Shown piece after piece: positions 18,263 through 26,336 of a stretch of 64,000 nucleotides of DNA. The DNA is from Sphingomonas faeni. GTDB lineage: Bacteria > Pseudomonadota > Alphaproteobacteria > Sphingomonadales > Sphingomonadaceae. The stretch is from positions 1,844,501 through 1,908,500 of the forward strand of contig NZ_JAUSZF010000001.1 in NCBI RefSeq assembly GCF_030817315.1, read 5' to 3'. Positions within the stretch are counted from its first letter, which is position 1, and the number at the start of each line of letters is the position of its first letter. The notes beneath the pieces were generated by a model, which was not told where the DNA came from, made no database searches, and saw nothing but the letters and a program-made list of their open reading frames with translations. The position numbers and the translations under genes are program-made.

Positions 18263-18314
18263 ATCGAAGGCCGGTTGCGGCTCCGCCGTTGGCGCGAGCC
18301 CGGCAGGACCAGTG

Positions 18315-18716
18315 CTATTTTGCGGTGATACTCGGGTTCAGATTGATCGTGATCCCGGCGCTGCCGACCTGCTTCTGGACGTTGATGTTGATGGCGTAGT
18401 TTGCGCCGCCGGTGACCTGCGCCTGACCAACGAACACGCCGCTGCCGACCGTCTCCGGTTGGCCACCAGCACCCCACACATTGCAATTGCCGATGTCAGC
18501 GATCGACAGCACTGCCGCGCTGTTCGCGTCGATGTTGTAGATGTTCCACTGGATCGTCGAGCCGTTGGTAACCTGTGTCGACAACCCTGCCGACCCCTCG
18601 TTCTGGCTGCCGTTGGCGACGCGATTGTCGACCATGTAGACGCCTGTGGTCGACCCGTTTTGAACGGCGTTGATGTCCACCCATATCTGAATGAAGACGG
18701 TCGGTGTACCTGCCAT
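18315..18716 (-). CDS. AidA/PixA-like inclusion body family protein
   Basis: The 133-residue product begins MAGTPTVFIQIWVDINAVQN and holds TGVYMVDNRVANGSQNEG, followed by beta-rich Asn/Thr/Gly-containing sequence ending NLNPSITAK. This resembles the AidA/PixA family, cytoplasmic proteins reported to form crystalline inclusions in Xenorhabdus and to be growth-phase regulated in some proteobacteria; the assignment rests on pattern, not an alignment. The start at 18716 is supported by an excellent Shine-Dalgarno (GGAGGG, four bases before ATG). The frameshifted paralogue lies directly downstream on the same strand. Confidence 0.7.
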   Translation of the reverse strand: MAGTPTVFIQIWVDINAVQNGSTTGVYMVDNRVANGSQNEGSAGLSTQVTNGSTIQWNIYNIDANSAAVLSIADIGNCNVWGAGGQPETVGSGVFVGQAQVTGGANYAININVQKQVGSAGITINLNPSITAK

Positions 18717-18996
18717 GCTACCCTCCTGCACATCGCCGCAAATGGTCCGCTCTGGTGTTCCAGTGTCTGCGGAAGCGTCAGGACTACGGCCCCCGGTCGC
18801 CTGATGATCCAATACATCAGCGCGAAGCCATAAGTTCAGGAAAGCTGCTCGGTTATAGTTCTACTGTTGATCAGTAATAGTTTCGGATAGACTTGCTTGG
18901 TTTGGTTTTCCGGGCATTCCAGCGCTATAGTTCCCAGTCCATCCCTGATTCATATTGATACTCATCGAACTGATCCGAACTGAACGTAGTCGAGAC
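18717..18996. other. Relatively AT-rich gene-free region, probable promoter of the AidA-like pair
   Basis: The 280 bases between the AidA-like gene and the alpha/beta hydrolase end hold no credible ORF. Base composition is clearly lower in GC than the surroundings (for example around 18850-18960). I see no repeat of the five families here and cannot assign an exact promoter. Confidence 0.4.
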
Positions 18997-19881
18997 TCAA
19001 TCCGACTTCGGCATCGCGCGATCAATGAATGCCACGCTGTCGGCCACCACCGGCGCCTTGCCGCGGAACGGCTTCGATAGCGCCATCGCGACGTTCTCGT
19101 GGCTGAGGCCTGGATAGTCGATGTGCGTCACCGGTGCGCCGAGCGCCTTCAACCGCGCGGTTAGGTTGATCGCGTTGTGCGGCTTTACCTGCGTGTCGTC
19201 GCCAGCGGTTATCAGCAGCATCGGCGGCGCGTCAGCCCGCGCGAAGTGGATCGGCTGGGTCATCACGGGGTCGGCCGCACCCTGCATCGCGTCGATCGCG
19301 CGCTTGGCGGTAAAGGGATAGAAGTCATAGGGGCCGCACAAGCCGACCGCGGCCTTGATGATGTGCGGGTCGACGCCTTCCGCTTTCAGCCAGCGTTGGT
19401 CGAGCGTCAGCATCGCTACGGTGTAGGCGCCCGCGGAATGGCCGGCGACGGCGATCCGGTCGGGGTCGCCGCCCGACTGTGCGATGTGGTCGCGGGTCCA
19501 TTTCACCGCTTCGGCGCCGTCTTGCAGGAAGGCAGGGAAGCGGACGTCGGGGACTTTGCGGTAGTCGGGCATCACGACGACGTAACCCGCCTTCGCATAC
19601 GCGCGCGCCGCGAACGCATAGGCGCTGCGCGAACCGTGGACCCAGCCGCCGCCGTACCAGAAGATCAGCACCGGCAGGCCGGTCTTCACGCCGCCGGATG
19701 GGCGCCAGACGTCGAGCTTCTGGCCGTGCGTGCCGAACGGGACGCCTTCGCGGACGCGGGCGGTGCCACGACCGCCGCCCATGATGCCGTCGAGGACGCT
19801 CAGTGTGCCCGGGCCGGCGGTGAACGCCGTGCCTGCGATCAGGATGACGATCAGCGCTATGACGATCGCGGCGCGGCGCAT
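18997..19881 (-). CDS. Alpha/beta hydrolase (esterase/carboxylesterase-like)
   Basis: The 294-residue product begins with a hydrophobic N-terminal segment (residues 4-22), either a signal peptide or a membrane anchor. The oxyanion-hole segment FWYGGGWVHG is at about residues 74-83 and the nucleophile elbow GHSAG at about 147-151. The catalytic Asp is likely in TAGDDTQVKP and the His in GLSHENVAM. This is the hormone-sensitive-lipase-like (BD-FAE) esterase pattern; the substrate is unknown. It is the last gene of a six-gene operon; its ATG shares one base with the stop of the GST gene. Confidence 0.88.
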   Translation of the reverse strand: MRRAAIVIALIVILIAGTAFTAGPGTLSVLDGIMGGGRGTARVREGVPFGTHGQKLDVWRPSGGVKTGLPVLIFWYGGGWVHGSRSAYAFAARAYAKAGYVVVMPDYRKVPDVRFPAFLQDGAEAVKWTRDHIAQSGGDPDRIAVAGHSAGAYTVAMLTLDQRWLKAEGVDPHIIKAAVGLCGPYDFYPFTAKRAIDAMQGAADPVMTQPIHFARADAPPMLLITAGDDTQVKPHNAINLTARLKALGAPVTHIDYPGLSHENVAMALSKPFRGKAPVVADSVAFIDRAMPKSD

Positions 19882-20564
19882 CAGTGGCGGAAATCAGCTG
19901 TGATCGACCCGCACGCGTTTAGCTCAGCCTCGTGGCTCTCCTCGCGCCATGTTTCGGCGAGCGCAGTCGCTTCCCATTCGCGCATTGCCGGATGCGCGAT
20001 GATCCGCTCGACCCAAGCGAGCCCGGCCGGACCGACGTCTATCCCGTAGGTCCGCACGCGAAACGCGACCGGAGCGTAGAAGGCATCGACCGCAGTGAAG
20101 GCGGCACCGGCGAGCCAAGGTCCGCCGAACCGGTCGAGGCCTTCGCTCCACAGTTCGGTAATGCGCGCGACGTCGCGGCCGAGCGCGGCGCTGCCAGAGG
20201 TGGCATCGACGCGGACACCGACGTTCATCGTCCGCTCGTTGCGCAGCGCGGAGAACCCGCCGTGCATCTCTGCCGTCGCGCAGATCGCCCATGCCCGCGC
20301 CTCTTCGTCGGTCGGCCAGACGCCGTCGTGGCGCTCGGCGAGGTAGAGGACGATACCGAGCGAGTCCCACACCGTCCGCGCGCCATCGATCAACACCGGC
20401 ACTTGTCCTGTCGGCGAGAACGCGCGGAACGCTTCGTAATTGACGGGCGCCAGGAACGGCTCAACCCGGTCTTCGAACGCGATGCCGAGCGCCTTCATCA
20501 AGACCCACGGACGCAGCGACCAGCTCGAGTAATTGCGATTTGCGGTGACGAGGGTGTAGCCCAT
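19881..20564 (-). CDS. Glutathione S-transferase family protein
   Basis: The 227-residue protein has the N-terminal thioredoxin-like domain beginning TLVTANRNYSSWSLRPWVLM, with a cis-Pro segment GQVPVLIDG and the GSH-binding pair in VWDSLGIVLYLAE. A helical C-terminal domain follows with FTAVDAFYAPVAFRVRTYGI. No specific subclass activity can be read. Its ATG shares one base with the stop of scoB and its stop shares one base with the ATG of the hydrolase gene (TGATG), showing strict translational coupling. Confidence 0.9.
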   Translation of the reverse strand: MGYTLVTANRNYSSWSLRPWVLMKALGIAFEDRVEPFLAPVNYEAFRAFSPTGQVPVLIDGARTVWDSLGIVLYLAERHDGVWPTDEEARAWAICATAEMHGGFSALRNERTMNVGVRVDATSGSAALGRDVARITELWSEGLDRFGGPWLAGAAFTAVDAFYAPVAFRVRTYGIDVGPAGLAWVERIIAHPAMREWEATALAETWREESHEAELNACGSITADFRH

Positions 20565-21199
20565 CAGGCGGTGTAGCGCGCCGTGGTCTTCGCGGCGATC
20601 TCATCCGCAGTCACGCCCGGTGCCATCTCGACCAGCTTGAACGGGCTGTCGTGATCGGCGCGCTGGAACACCGCCAGATCGGTGACGATCATGTCGACGA
20701 CGTTCTTGCCGGTCAGCGGCAGCGTGCAGGACGGGATGAACTTCGGCGTGCCGTCCTTGGCGGTGTGATCCATCACGACAATGATCTGCTTGACGCCCGC
20801 GACGAGGTCCATCGCACCGCCCATGCCCTTGATCATCTTGCCGGGGATCATCCAGTTGGCGATGTCGCCGCCTTCGCTAACCTCCATCGCGCCCAATACC
20901 GTGAGGTCGATATGCCCGCCGCGGATCATCGCGAAACTGTCCGATGAGCTGAAATAGGCCGACGATGGGAGCTCGCTGATCGTCTGCTTGCCGGCGTTGA
21001 TCAGGTCGGCGTCCTCCTCGCCCGCGTACGGGAACGGGCCGATTCCTAGCATGCCGTTCTCGGACTGGAGCGTGACCGTCATGCCCTCGGGGATGTTGTT
21101 CGCGACCAGCGTCGGGATGCCGATGCCGAGATTGACGTAGTATCCGTCCTTGAGTTCCTGCGCTGCACGCGCGGCCATCTGATTACGGTCCCAGGGCAT
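20564..21199 (-). CDS. scoB: 3-oxoacid CoA-transferase subunit B
   Basis: Subunit B of a succinyl-CoA:3-ketoacid CoA-transferase moves CoA between succinyl-CoA and acetoacetate or similar acids. The 211-residue product has [19 protein letters not shown], the active-site Glu in [11 protein letters not shown] (residue 47), [14 protein letters not shown] and the IVTDLAVF region. The length is typical of split enzymes. Its partner scoA is not adjacent: a phosphatase gene and a DUF5076-like gene lie between them in the same operon. The ATG overlaps the preceding stop (TGATG). Confidence 0.94.
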   Translation of the reverse strand: MPWDRNQMAARAAQELKDGYYVNLGIGIPTLVANNIPEGMTVTLQSENGMLGIGPFPYAGEEDADLINAGKQTISELPSSAYFSSSDSFAMIRGGHIDLTVLGAMEVSEGGDIANWMIPGKMIKGMGGAMDLVAGVKQIIVVMDHTAKDGTPKFIPSCTLPLTGKNVVDMIVTDLAVFQRADHDSPFKLVEMAPGVTADEIAAKTTARYTA

Positions 21200-21510
21200 C
21201 AGTTGATCGTTCCTTCCTGGATGGTGGTGATGGTCGTGAACTGTTCGCGGAGTTCGGTGCCGACGCCGTCGACGATCGCCTGCAACGCGGTGTCTTCGTC
21301 GATGCCCCAGGTGCCCGCATAGGCGCGCGCGGCGTGGCGGATCGTGTCGGCGATGAGGTAGCCGAACACGGTCGGGTCCTCGAGTATGCCCGCGTCGATC
21401 AGGACGTTGCTGCCGGCGCCGTTGGTGATCCAGATGCGGGCGACCTCGACCGATTCGCTCGTTAGTTTCGCGCCTTTGTCGAGCGCGATCGAATTAGGGT
21501 GATCGGCCAT
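21199..21510 (-). CDS. Small DUF5076-like protein
   Basis: The ORF from ATG 21510 encodes 103 residues beginning [20 protein letters not shown]. It contains [19 protein letters not shown] and [13 protein letters not shown], then [20 protein letters not shown]. This agrees with my recollection of DUF5076 proteins of proteobacteria, which have no assigned function; the family call is by memory and not verified. The ATG shares a base with the stop of the phosphatase gene and its stop overlaps the scoB ATG. Confidence 0.75.
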   Translation of the reverse strand: MADHPNSIALDKGAKLTSESVEVARIWITNGAGSNVLIDAGILEDPTVFGYLIADTIRHAARAYAGTWGIDEDTALQAIVDGVGTELREQFTTITTIQEGTIN

Positions 21511-22469
21511 TAGCGTACGCCTCCTGTCGGGGCCCAGCGGACTGCTGGCGGGAATACCTCGTCGCGATTGCCTTTGAGCGCGGTGCCGTAGACGGGGTTG
21601 GGTAGCACGAACCACCCTGCCCCCCATTTCGCCGCGATCGCTGGCGACTGGACCGTGGCGCGCCGCGTGGCGGGGGTTTGGCCGGCGTTGAAGAGGTCGC
21701 TGAAGTCGCCGAGCTGGTCGCCGCCCATCGCGACGACGCAGTATTTCGCGGCGATCGTCGCGCGGCGGCCGTCCTTCTTCGAGCCCATCGCGTCGTCGCC
21801 AGCGAGGAACAGCGTATTGCCGTGGCGGGCTGGGCCAAGGCCTGCGGCTTCGATCGCCGCCTGGGTTTGTGCGGCGTTGGCAGCGGAGCGGTTGCTGTTA
21901 AAGATTACCGTGACACCCATCGCGCGGAGAGCGGTTAGTGCGGCAAGGGCACCGGGAACGGGGGCGACCTGCTTGACGCCGGTGCGCTCCCAATCCTGCC
22001 AGCGGGGGTCGGACCAGGGTTGGCCGGAGGACGCGTCGTATTCGAAGCCGAGGTTGAGCAGGACGGTCTCGTCGACGTCGAATATGGCGGCTTTGGGTTT
22101 GGTGCCGCAGGTGGTGAAGGCCGGGGCCGCCAGCGTGGTGCCTTGCGCTAGGACGACGGAAGTTGGTGTGCGTTGCGCGCCGACATAGCCGACGAGCGCG
22201 TTCCAGGCCTGGATGCTGACCGCTGCGGCTTCGCCCGAGGCGTAGAGATACTGCATGCCCGCGGGGACGCCGTCGACGGTGACGGGGGTGGCGATGCTTG
22301 GCGAGGACGCGATCGAGGTCGGCGCGGAGACGCTGACGCAGCCTTGGAGCACCAGTGCCCCTGCAAACGCAGGGGTCCAGGTTACCATCTGCAAGGCCCG
22401 TGACCCTGGGCTCCTGCGTGCGCAGGAGAACGGGCTGTGCTTGCGATACACCGGTGCGCTTGGCATCAT
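21510..22469 (-). CDS. e(P4)-like HAD acid phosphatase lipoprotein with repeat-derived signal peptide
   Basis: The protein is a class B/C acid phosphatase related to lipoprotein e(P4). Motif I is [13 protein letters not shown] with the catalytic Asp pair at residues 131 and 133, motif II is [10 protein letters not shown], and the metal-binding motif is in [15 protein letters not shown] lipobox LQGC places the lipidated Cys at residue 44. Everything before it (about residues 12-38) is encoded by a palindromic repeat copy, including TPAFAGA in the signal-peptide core. The start may be ATG 22469, which overlaps the scoA stop (ATGA), or ATG 22388 inside the repeat, giving a short lipoprotein signal [17 protein letters not shown]. 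Confidence 0.85.
   Translation of the reverse strand: MMPSAPVYRKHSPFSCARRSPGSRALQMVTWTPAFAGALVLQGCVSVSAPTSIASSPSIATPVTVDGVPAGMQYLYASGEAAAVSIQAWNALVGYVGAQRTPTSVVLAQGTTLAAPAFTTCGTKPKAAIFDVDETVLLNLGFEYDASSGQPWSDPRWQDWERTGVKQVAPVPGALAALTALRAMGVTVIFNSNRSAANAAQTQAAIEAAGLGPARHGNTLFLAGDDAMGSKKDGRRATIAAKYCVVAMGGDQLGDFSDLFNAGQTPATRRATVQSPAIAAKWGAGWFVLPNPVYGTALKGNRDEVFPPAVRWAPTGGVR
22357..22434. repeat. Palindromic repeat, family D, inside the phosphatase gene
   Basis: Arms CCCCTGCAAACGCAGGGG and CTCCTGCGTGCGCAGGAG flank a core containing CCAGG and CCTGG. The same architecture is found intergenically at 49753-49832. The copy is read through in the phosphatase frame without a stop codon. Confidence 0.8.
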
Positions 22470-23176
22470 GCCGTTGCGCGCTCGCGGACGGTGCGGAATT
22501 CGATCTGCTTGTCGTAGGGCGCGCCCACGATCATCCGCTTCACGTAGATCCCCGGCAGGTGGATCGTGTCGGGGTCGAGGCTCCCCACGGGGACGATCTC
22601 CTCCACCTCGGCGACGCAGATCTTCCCCGCGGTCGCCATCGGCTGGTTGAAGTTACGCGCGGTCTTGCGGAAGATGAGGTTGCCGCTTTCGTCCGCCTTC
22701 CAGCCCTTGATGATCGCGAGGTCGGCGCGGATGCCGCGTTCGAGGATATACTCCTGGCCGTCGAAGACCTTCGTTTCCTTGCCCTCGGCGACCTGCGTCC
22801 CAACGCCGGTCTTGGTGTAGAAGCCGGGGATGCCTGCCCCCCCTGCCCGGCAGCGTTCGGCTAGCGTGCCCTGCGGACAGAATTCCACCTCCAACTCACC
22901 GCTCAGATACTGCCGCTCGAATTCCTTGTTTTCGCCGACATAGGACGAGATCATTTTCCTGACCTGGCGCGAGCGGAGCAGCTTGCCGAGCCCCTGCCCG
23001 TCGATTCCGGCGTTGTTGCTGGCGATCGTCAAGTCCTTCACGCCCGATGCCTCGATCGCGTCGATCAGCCGTTCGGGGATGCCGCACAGCCCGAATCCGC
23101 CCGCGCAGATCGTCATGCCGTCGAACAGCACGCCTTCGAGTGCCGTCGCCGCATCGGTGTAGCGCTTGTTCGCCAT
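22466..23176 (-). CDS. scoA: 3-oxoacid CoA-transferase subunit A
   Basis: The 236-residue subunit A carries the CoA-transferase 1 signature near its N-terminus ([20 protein letters not shown]), the [15 protein letters not shown] segment, [14 protein letters not shown], and the [20 protein letters not shown] region. It pairs with ScoB encoded two genes later. It is the first gene of a run of six overlapping genes (scoA, phosphatase, DUF5076-like, scoB, GST, hydrolase). A repeat region upstream (23259-23355) separates it from the SMP-30 gene. Confidence 0.94.
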   Translation of the reverse strand: MANKRYTDAATALEGVLFDGMTICAGGFGLCGIPERLIDAIEASGVKDLTIASNNAGIDGQGLGKLLRSRQVRKMISSYVGENKEFERQYLSGELEVEFCPQGTLAERCRAGGAGIPGFYTKTGVGTQVAEGKETKVFDGQEYILERGIRADLAIIKGWKADESGNLIFRKTARNFNQPMATAGKICVAEVEEIVPVGSLDPDTIHLPGIYVKRMIVGAPYDKQIEFRTVRERATA

Positions 23177-23258
23177 GCATCCTCCTCTGGTCTTTCGCCT
23201 CGCATAAGGCGCTGGCGGTCGGTCGGCAACGTACGTCGAGTGATACGCCGCATCTCTC

Positions 23259-23355
23259 CGTCATCCCCGCGAAGGCGGGGATCCATATCCTCAAGGGCTC
23301 GCGGTCATAAGGCGAAGTCAGCCAGTATGGGTTCCCGCCTCCGCGGGAATGACGG
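23259..23355. repeat. Palindromic repeat, family C (long spacer)
   Basis: The copy begins CGTCATCCCCGCGAAGGCGG and ends with GTTCCCGCCTCCGCGGGAAT followed by GACGG, so the outer arms are complementary. It sits in the gap between scoA and the SMP-30 gene, which holds nothing else. Confidence 0.75.
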
Positions 23356-23409
23356 TTAGGGTTGGAATGACGGCCGGGGCGAAAGTACCGGGCCCTTTTC
23401 CCGACGCCT

Positions 23410-24309
23410 TCAAAACGCCAGCTTCAGGCCGGGGCGCTTCCACCGGGTCTTCACCAGGCGACCGCTGCCCGAGCAGGTGATGTAGGCGTCCATGCCGTCC
23501 GCACCGCCCCAGCAGATGTTGGTGGTGAACACGTCGTCCGTCGCGACGAACTCGACCAGCTCCCCGGCGGGCGAGATCACGCTGATCCCGCATTCGCCGA
23601 TCGTCGCGACGCAGATGTTGCCGCACGCCTCGACACCGAGAGAATCGAAGAACTTGTAGCCGGCGGGGCGGTAGAGCGGCGTGCCCGAAGCGCTGCCGAC
23701 CTTGCCGGGCGCGACGATGTCGAACGCCATCAGGCGGCACGTGAACGTCTCCGCCGCGTAGAGTCGCTTGCCATCGGGGGATAGGCCGATGCCGTTGGGG
23801 TTTTCGCTAGGGAAGATCACTTCTTCGAGATGGCTGCCGTCGGCTTTTGCGTAGAAGATGCCGGTGATGTCGCGTTCGCGGTCGCGCGACTTGCCGTGAT
23901 CGGTGAACCAGAAGCCGCCGTGCGAATCGAAGACGATGTCGTTGGGTCCTCGCAGCGAGCAGCCGAAATCGCCGTCCTTGTAGAGGATCTCGACCGTGCC
24001 CGTGGCGATGTCGATCCGCTCGATGCGGCCGCCGGAATAGTCGTGCGGCTGGCCATGCGGGGTGAGGAAGCCGTTGGTCTCGCGCCATGCGAAGCCGCCA
24101 TTGTTGCAGCAATAGAGCTTGCCGTCGGGGCCGAGCGCAAGGCCGTTAGGGCCGCCGCCGGGTTCGGCGACCGTCGACTTGATACCGTCGGGCGCGATGC
24201 GGGTGATGCGGCCGGCTTCGATTTCGACGAGGATGACGCTGCCGTCGGGCATCGCGACCGGGCCCTCGGGGAAGCGCAAGCCACTGGCGACGGTGGTGAA
24301 TTCGGTCAT
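23410..24309 (-). CDS. SMP-30/gluconolactonase-like protein
   Basis: The predicted 299-residue six-bladed beta-propeller has the SMP-30 start GLRFPEGPVAMPDGSVILVE with the first metal-binding Glu, then GGGPNGLALGPDGKLYCCNN, the LRGPNDIVFDSHGGFWFTDH segment and SENPNGIGLSPDGKRLYAAE. These hold the usual Asn and Asp metal ligands. The family hydrolyses sugar lactones; the substrate is not known here. The frame is open far upstream, but ATG 24309 begins the conserved sequence and is preceded by a purine-rich GGAGAGG. The gene is divergent from the thiamine-diphosphate enzyme. Confidence 0.88.
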   Translation of the reverse strand: MTEFTTVASGLRFPEGPVAMPDGSVILVEIEAGRITRIAPDGIKSTVAEPGGGPNGLALGPDGKLYCCNNGGFAWRETNGFLTPHGQPHDYSGGRIERIDIATGTVEILYKDGDFGCSLRGPNDIVFDSHGGFWFTDHGKSRDRERDITGIFYAKADGSHLEEVIFPSENPNGIGLSPDGKRLYAAETFTCRLMAFDIVAPGKVGSASGTPLYRPAGYKFFDSLGVEACGNICVATIGECGISVISPAGELVEFVATDDVFTTNICWGGADGMDAYITCSGSGRLVKTRWKRPGLKLAF

Positions 24310-24400
24310 GAACCTCTCCGGGCGAGTCGGGTTGGCGCCGGCTTCGACGCCAGCGTAACCGTTTCTCGACTTCGCGCACAACGAACGGCAGGATGCTGCC

Positions 24401-26044
24401 ATGATCACACCACGCACCGGCGGCCGTATCCTGGTCGACCAACTCGTCGCACAGGGCTGCGACCGGATTTTCACCGTGCCGGGGGAGAGCTTCCTCGCGG
24501 CTCTCGACGCGCTGCACGACACGCCGGCGATCGACCTCGTCGTGTGTCGGCAGGAGGGCGGCGTGGGGTTCATGGCGTGCGCGGACGGGACGCTGACGCA
24601 CCGGCCGGGGGTGGCGTTCGTCACGCGAGGGCCGGGAGCGACCAACGCGTCGATCGGGGTCCACGTCGCGATGCAGGATTCGCAGCCGATGATCCTGTTC
24701 GTGGGCGATATCGACCGCGGCACGCGCGACCGCGAGGCGTTCCAGGAGATCGATTTCCAGGCGATGTTCGCGCCCATCGCCAAGTGGGCGGCGCGGATCG
24801 ACGATGCGCGGCGGATCCCGGAATATGTCGCGCGGGCCTATGCAACCGCGATGTCGGGGCGGCCGGGGCCGGTGGTGCTGGCGTTACCCGAGGACATGCT
24901 CCTGGACGTAGTTGACGCGGTCGATCGGCCGCGGGTCGAGCGGGTGGCTCAGGGATGCGACGCCGATACGATGGATTTGCTCGCCGATCTGCTGACGACC
25001 GCGGAGCGGCCGGTGGCGATTGTTGGCGGTGCGGGCTGGGATGTCGCCGCGTCGGGGGCGTTCTCGACCTGGGCGGATCGTAACGGGATTCCGGTCGCGG
25101 CGGCGTTTCGGCGGCAGGATGCTATTCCGAACGACTGTCCGGTGTGGGCTGGGAACCTTGGGTATGGGCCCAATCCGAAGCTGGTCGAGCGGGTGAAGGC
25201 GGCGGATCTGCTGCTGGTCGTCGGGCCTCGGCTGGGGGAGGCGACGACCGATGGCTATGCGCTGGTAACGCCCGATCATCCGGGGCAGCGGCTGATCCAT
25301 GTGCATCCCGATCCGAATGAGCTGCACCGGGCGTACCGCGCGGATGTGGCGGTGTGTGCGGGGATGGAGGAGTTTGCCGAGGCGTTACTGGCGGTCGACC
25401 TGCCGCCGCGGTCGGCTGGGGCGGAGGCGCATGCGGAGTGGCTGGATTGGTCTATGCCGGCGCCGCGGGATCTCGTGATGGACCTCGGGCCTTGCGTGGC
25501 GGCAATGCGCGAGCGGCTGCCGGCGGATGCGATCCTCTGCAACGGCGCGGGGAATTATTCGGGGTGGTGGCATCGGTACTGGGCGTATGCCGGGCCGGGC
25601 ACGCAGCTTGCGCCGACTGCCGGGGCTATGGGGTACGGCGTGCCGGCGGCCGTTGCCGCGTCTTTGCGCCATCCGGAGCGGACTGTCGTGGCGCTCGCAG
25701 GGGACGGGTGTTTCCTGATGAACGGACAGGAACTTGCGACCGCGGTTGCGCACGGGGCGGACATGCTGGTGCTGGTCGTCGATAATAGCGGGTACGGGAC
25801 TATCCGCATGCACCAGGAGCGAGAGTATCCTGGGCGGATTTCGGGGACCGGGTTGCGAAACCCGGACTTTGCGGCGCTTGGGCGGGCTTATGGGTGTTGG
25901 GCCGAGACTGTTGCGCAGACCGAGGATTTCGCGGGAGCGTTGGACCGGGCGATGTCTCGGTCCGGCGTGCGGTTGCTGCATTTGGTGACGGATATCGAGG
26001 CGATTACTGCTGGGACTATGTTGGCGAAGGTGCGTGGGGGCTGA
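24401..26044 (+). CDS. Thiamine-diphosphate-dependent enzyme, acetolactate-synthase-like
   Basis: The 547-residue protein has the three-domain POX/AHAS-family layout. The cofactor-activating Glu is in FTVPGESFLAALDAL (residue 29); RGPGATNASIGVHVAMQDSQ follows. A central domain spans about residues 190-330, and the TPP/Mg motif GDGCFLMNGQELATAV with a later VVDNSGYGTIRMHQ lies around residues 434-470. It is not obviously one of the named biosynthetic acetolactate synthases, and no small subunit follows. Substrate is undetermined. It lies head-to-head with the SMP-30 gene, sharing a 91-base gap. Confidence 0.88.
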   Translation: MITPRTGGRILVDQLVAQGCDRIFTVPGESFLAALDALHDTPAIDLVVCRQEGGVGFMACADGTLTHRPGVAFVTRGPGATNASIGVHVAMQDSQPMILFVGDIDRGTRDREAFQEIDFQAMFAPIAKWAARIDDARRIPEYVARAYATAMSGRPGPVVLALPEDMLLDVVDAVDRPRVERVAQGCDADTMDLLADLLTTAERPVAIVGGAGWDVAASGAFSTWADRNGIPVAAAFRRQDAIPNDCPVWAGNLGYGPNPKLVERVKAADLLLVVGPRLGEATTDGYALVTPDHPGQRLIHVHPDPNELHRAYRADVAVCAGMEEFAEALLAVDLPPRSAGAEAHAEWLDWSMPAPRDLVMDLGPCVAAMRERLPADAILCNGAGNYSGWWHRYWAYAGPGTQLAPTAGAMGYGVPAAVAASLRHPERTVVALAGDGCFLMNGQELATAVAHGADMLVLVVDNSGYGTIRMHQEREYPGRISGTGLRNPDFAALGRAYGCWAETVAQTEDFAGALDRAMSRSGVRLLHLVTDIEAITAGTMLAKVRGG

Positions 26045-26080
26045 CTGGCTTTCTGAAATGAAGCTCAGCGCTCCATATAA

Positions 26081-26189
26081 GCACCACCCCGGCGGAGGCC
26101 GGGGCCCAATTGGGGGACGGCGATAACGAGGGACGAGCCTTCAGTACATCGGCCTTGCCAATTGGACCCCGGCCCCCGCCGGGGTGGAA
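26081..26189. repeat. Palindromic repeat, family B
   Basis: Arms CACCCCGGCGGAGGCCGGGG and the complement ending CCCCGCCGGGGTGG enclose a spacer containing GGCGATAACGAGG. The repeat lies between the end of the TPP enzyme gene and alaS. Confidence 0.85.
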
Positions 26190-26225
26190 GTAGTTGTTGG
26201 GGGTGATTTCATCAGCGCAGCCACT

Positions 26226-26303
26226 GTTCCCCCGCGAAAGCGGGGGTCCAGGAGCCAAAGCATTCAGCGGTACTTAGCTGGGCCCCCGCGTCCGCGGGGG
26301 AGC
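26226..26303. repeat. Palindromic repeat, family C
   Basis: Arms CCCCCGCGAAAGCGGGGG and CCCCCGCGTCCGCGGGGG flank a spacer with CCAGGAGCCAAAG and TTAGCTGGG. Together with the family B copy it nearly fills the 292-base gap before the alaS stop. Confidence 0.85.
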
Positions 26304-26336
26304 ACTACTTGGGGTTAGCGTACGACGGCGGCGAGT

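Noticed and set aside
26045..26336. Small protein on the minus strand made of repeat sequence (26016-26258)
   Set aside because: It is completely repeat-derived (PASAGVV-like) and lacks any ribosome-binding site.
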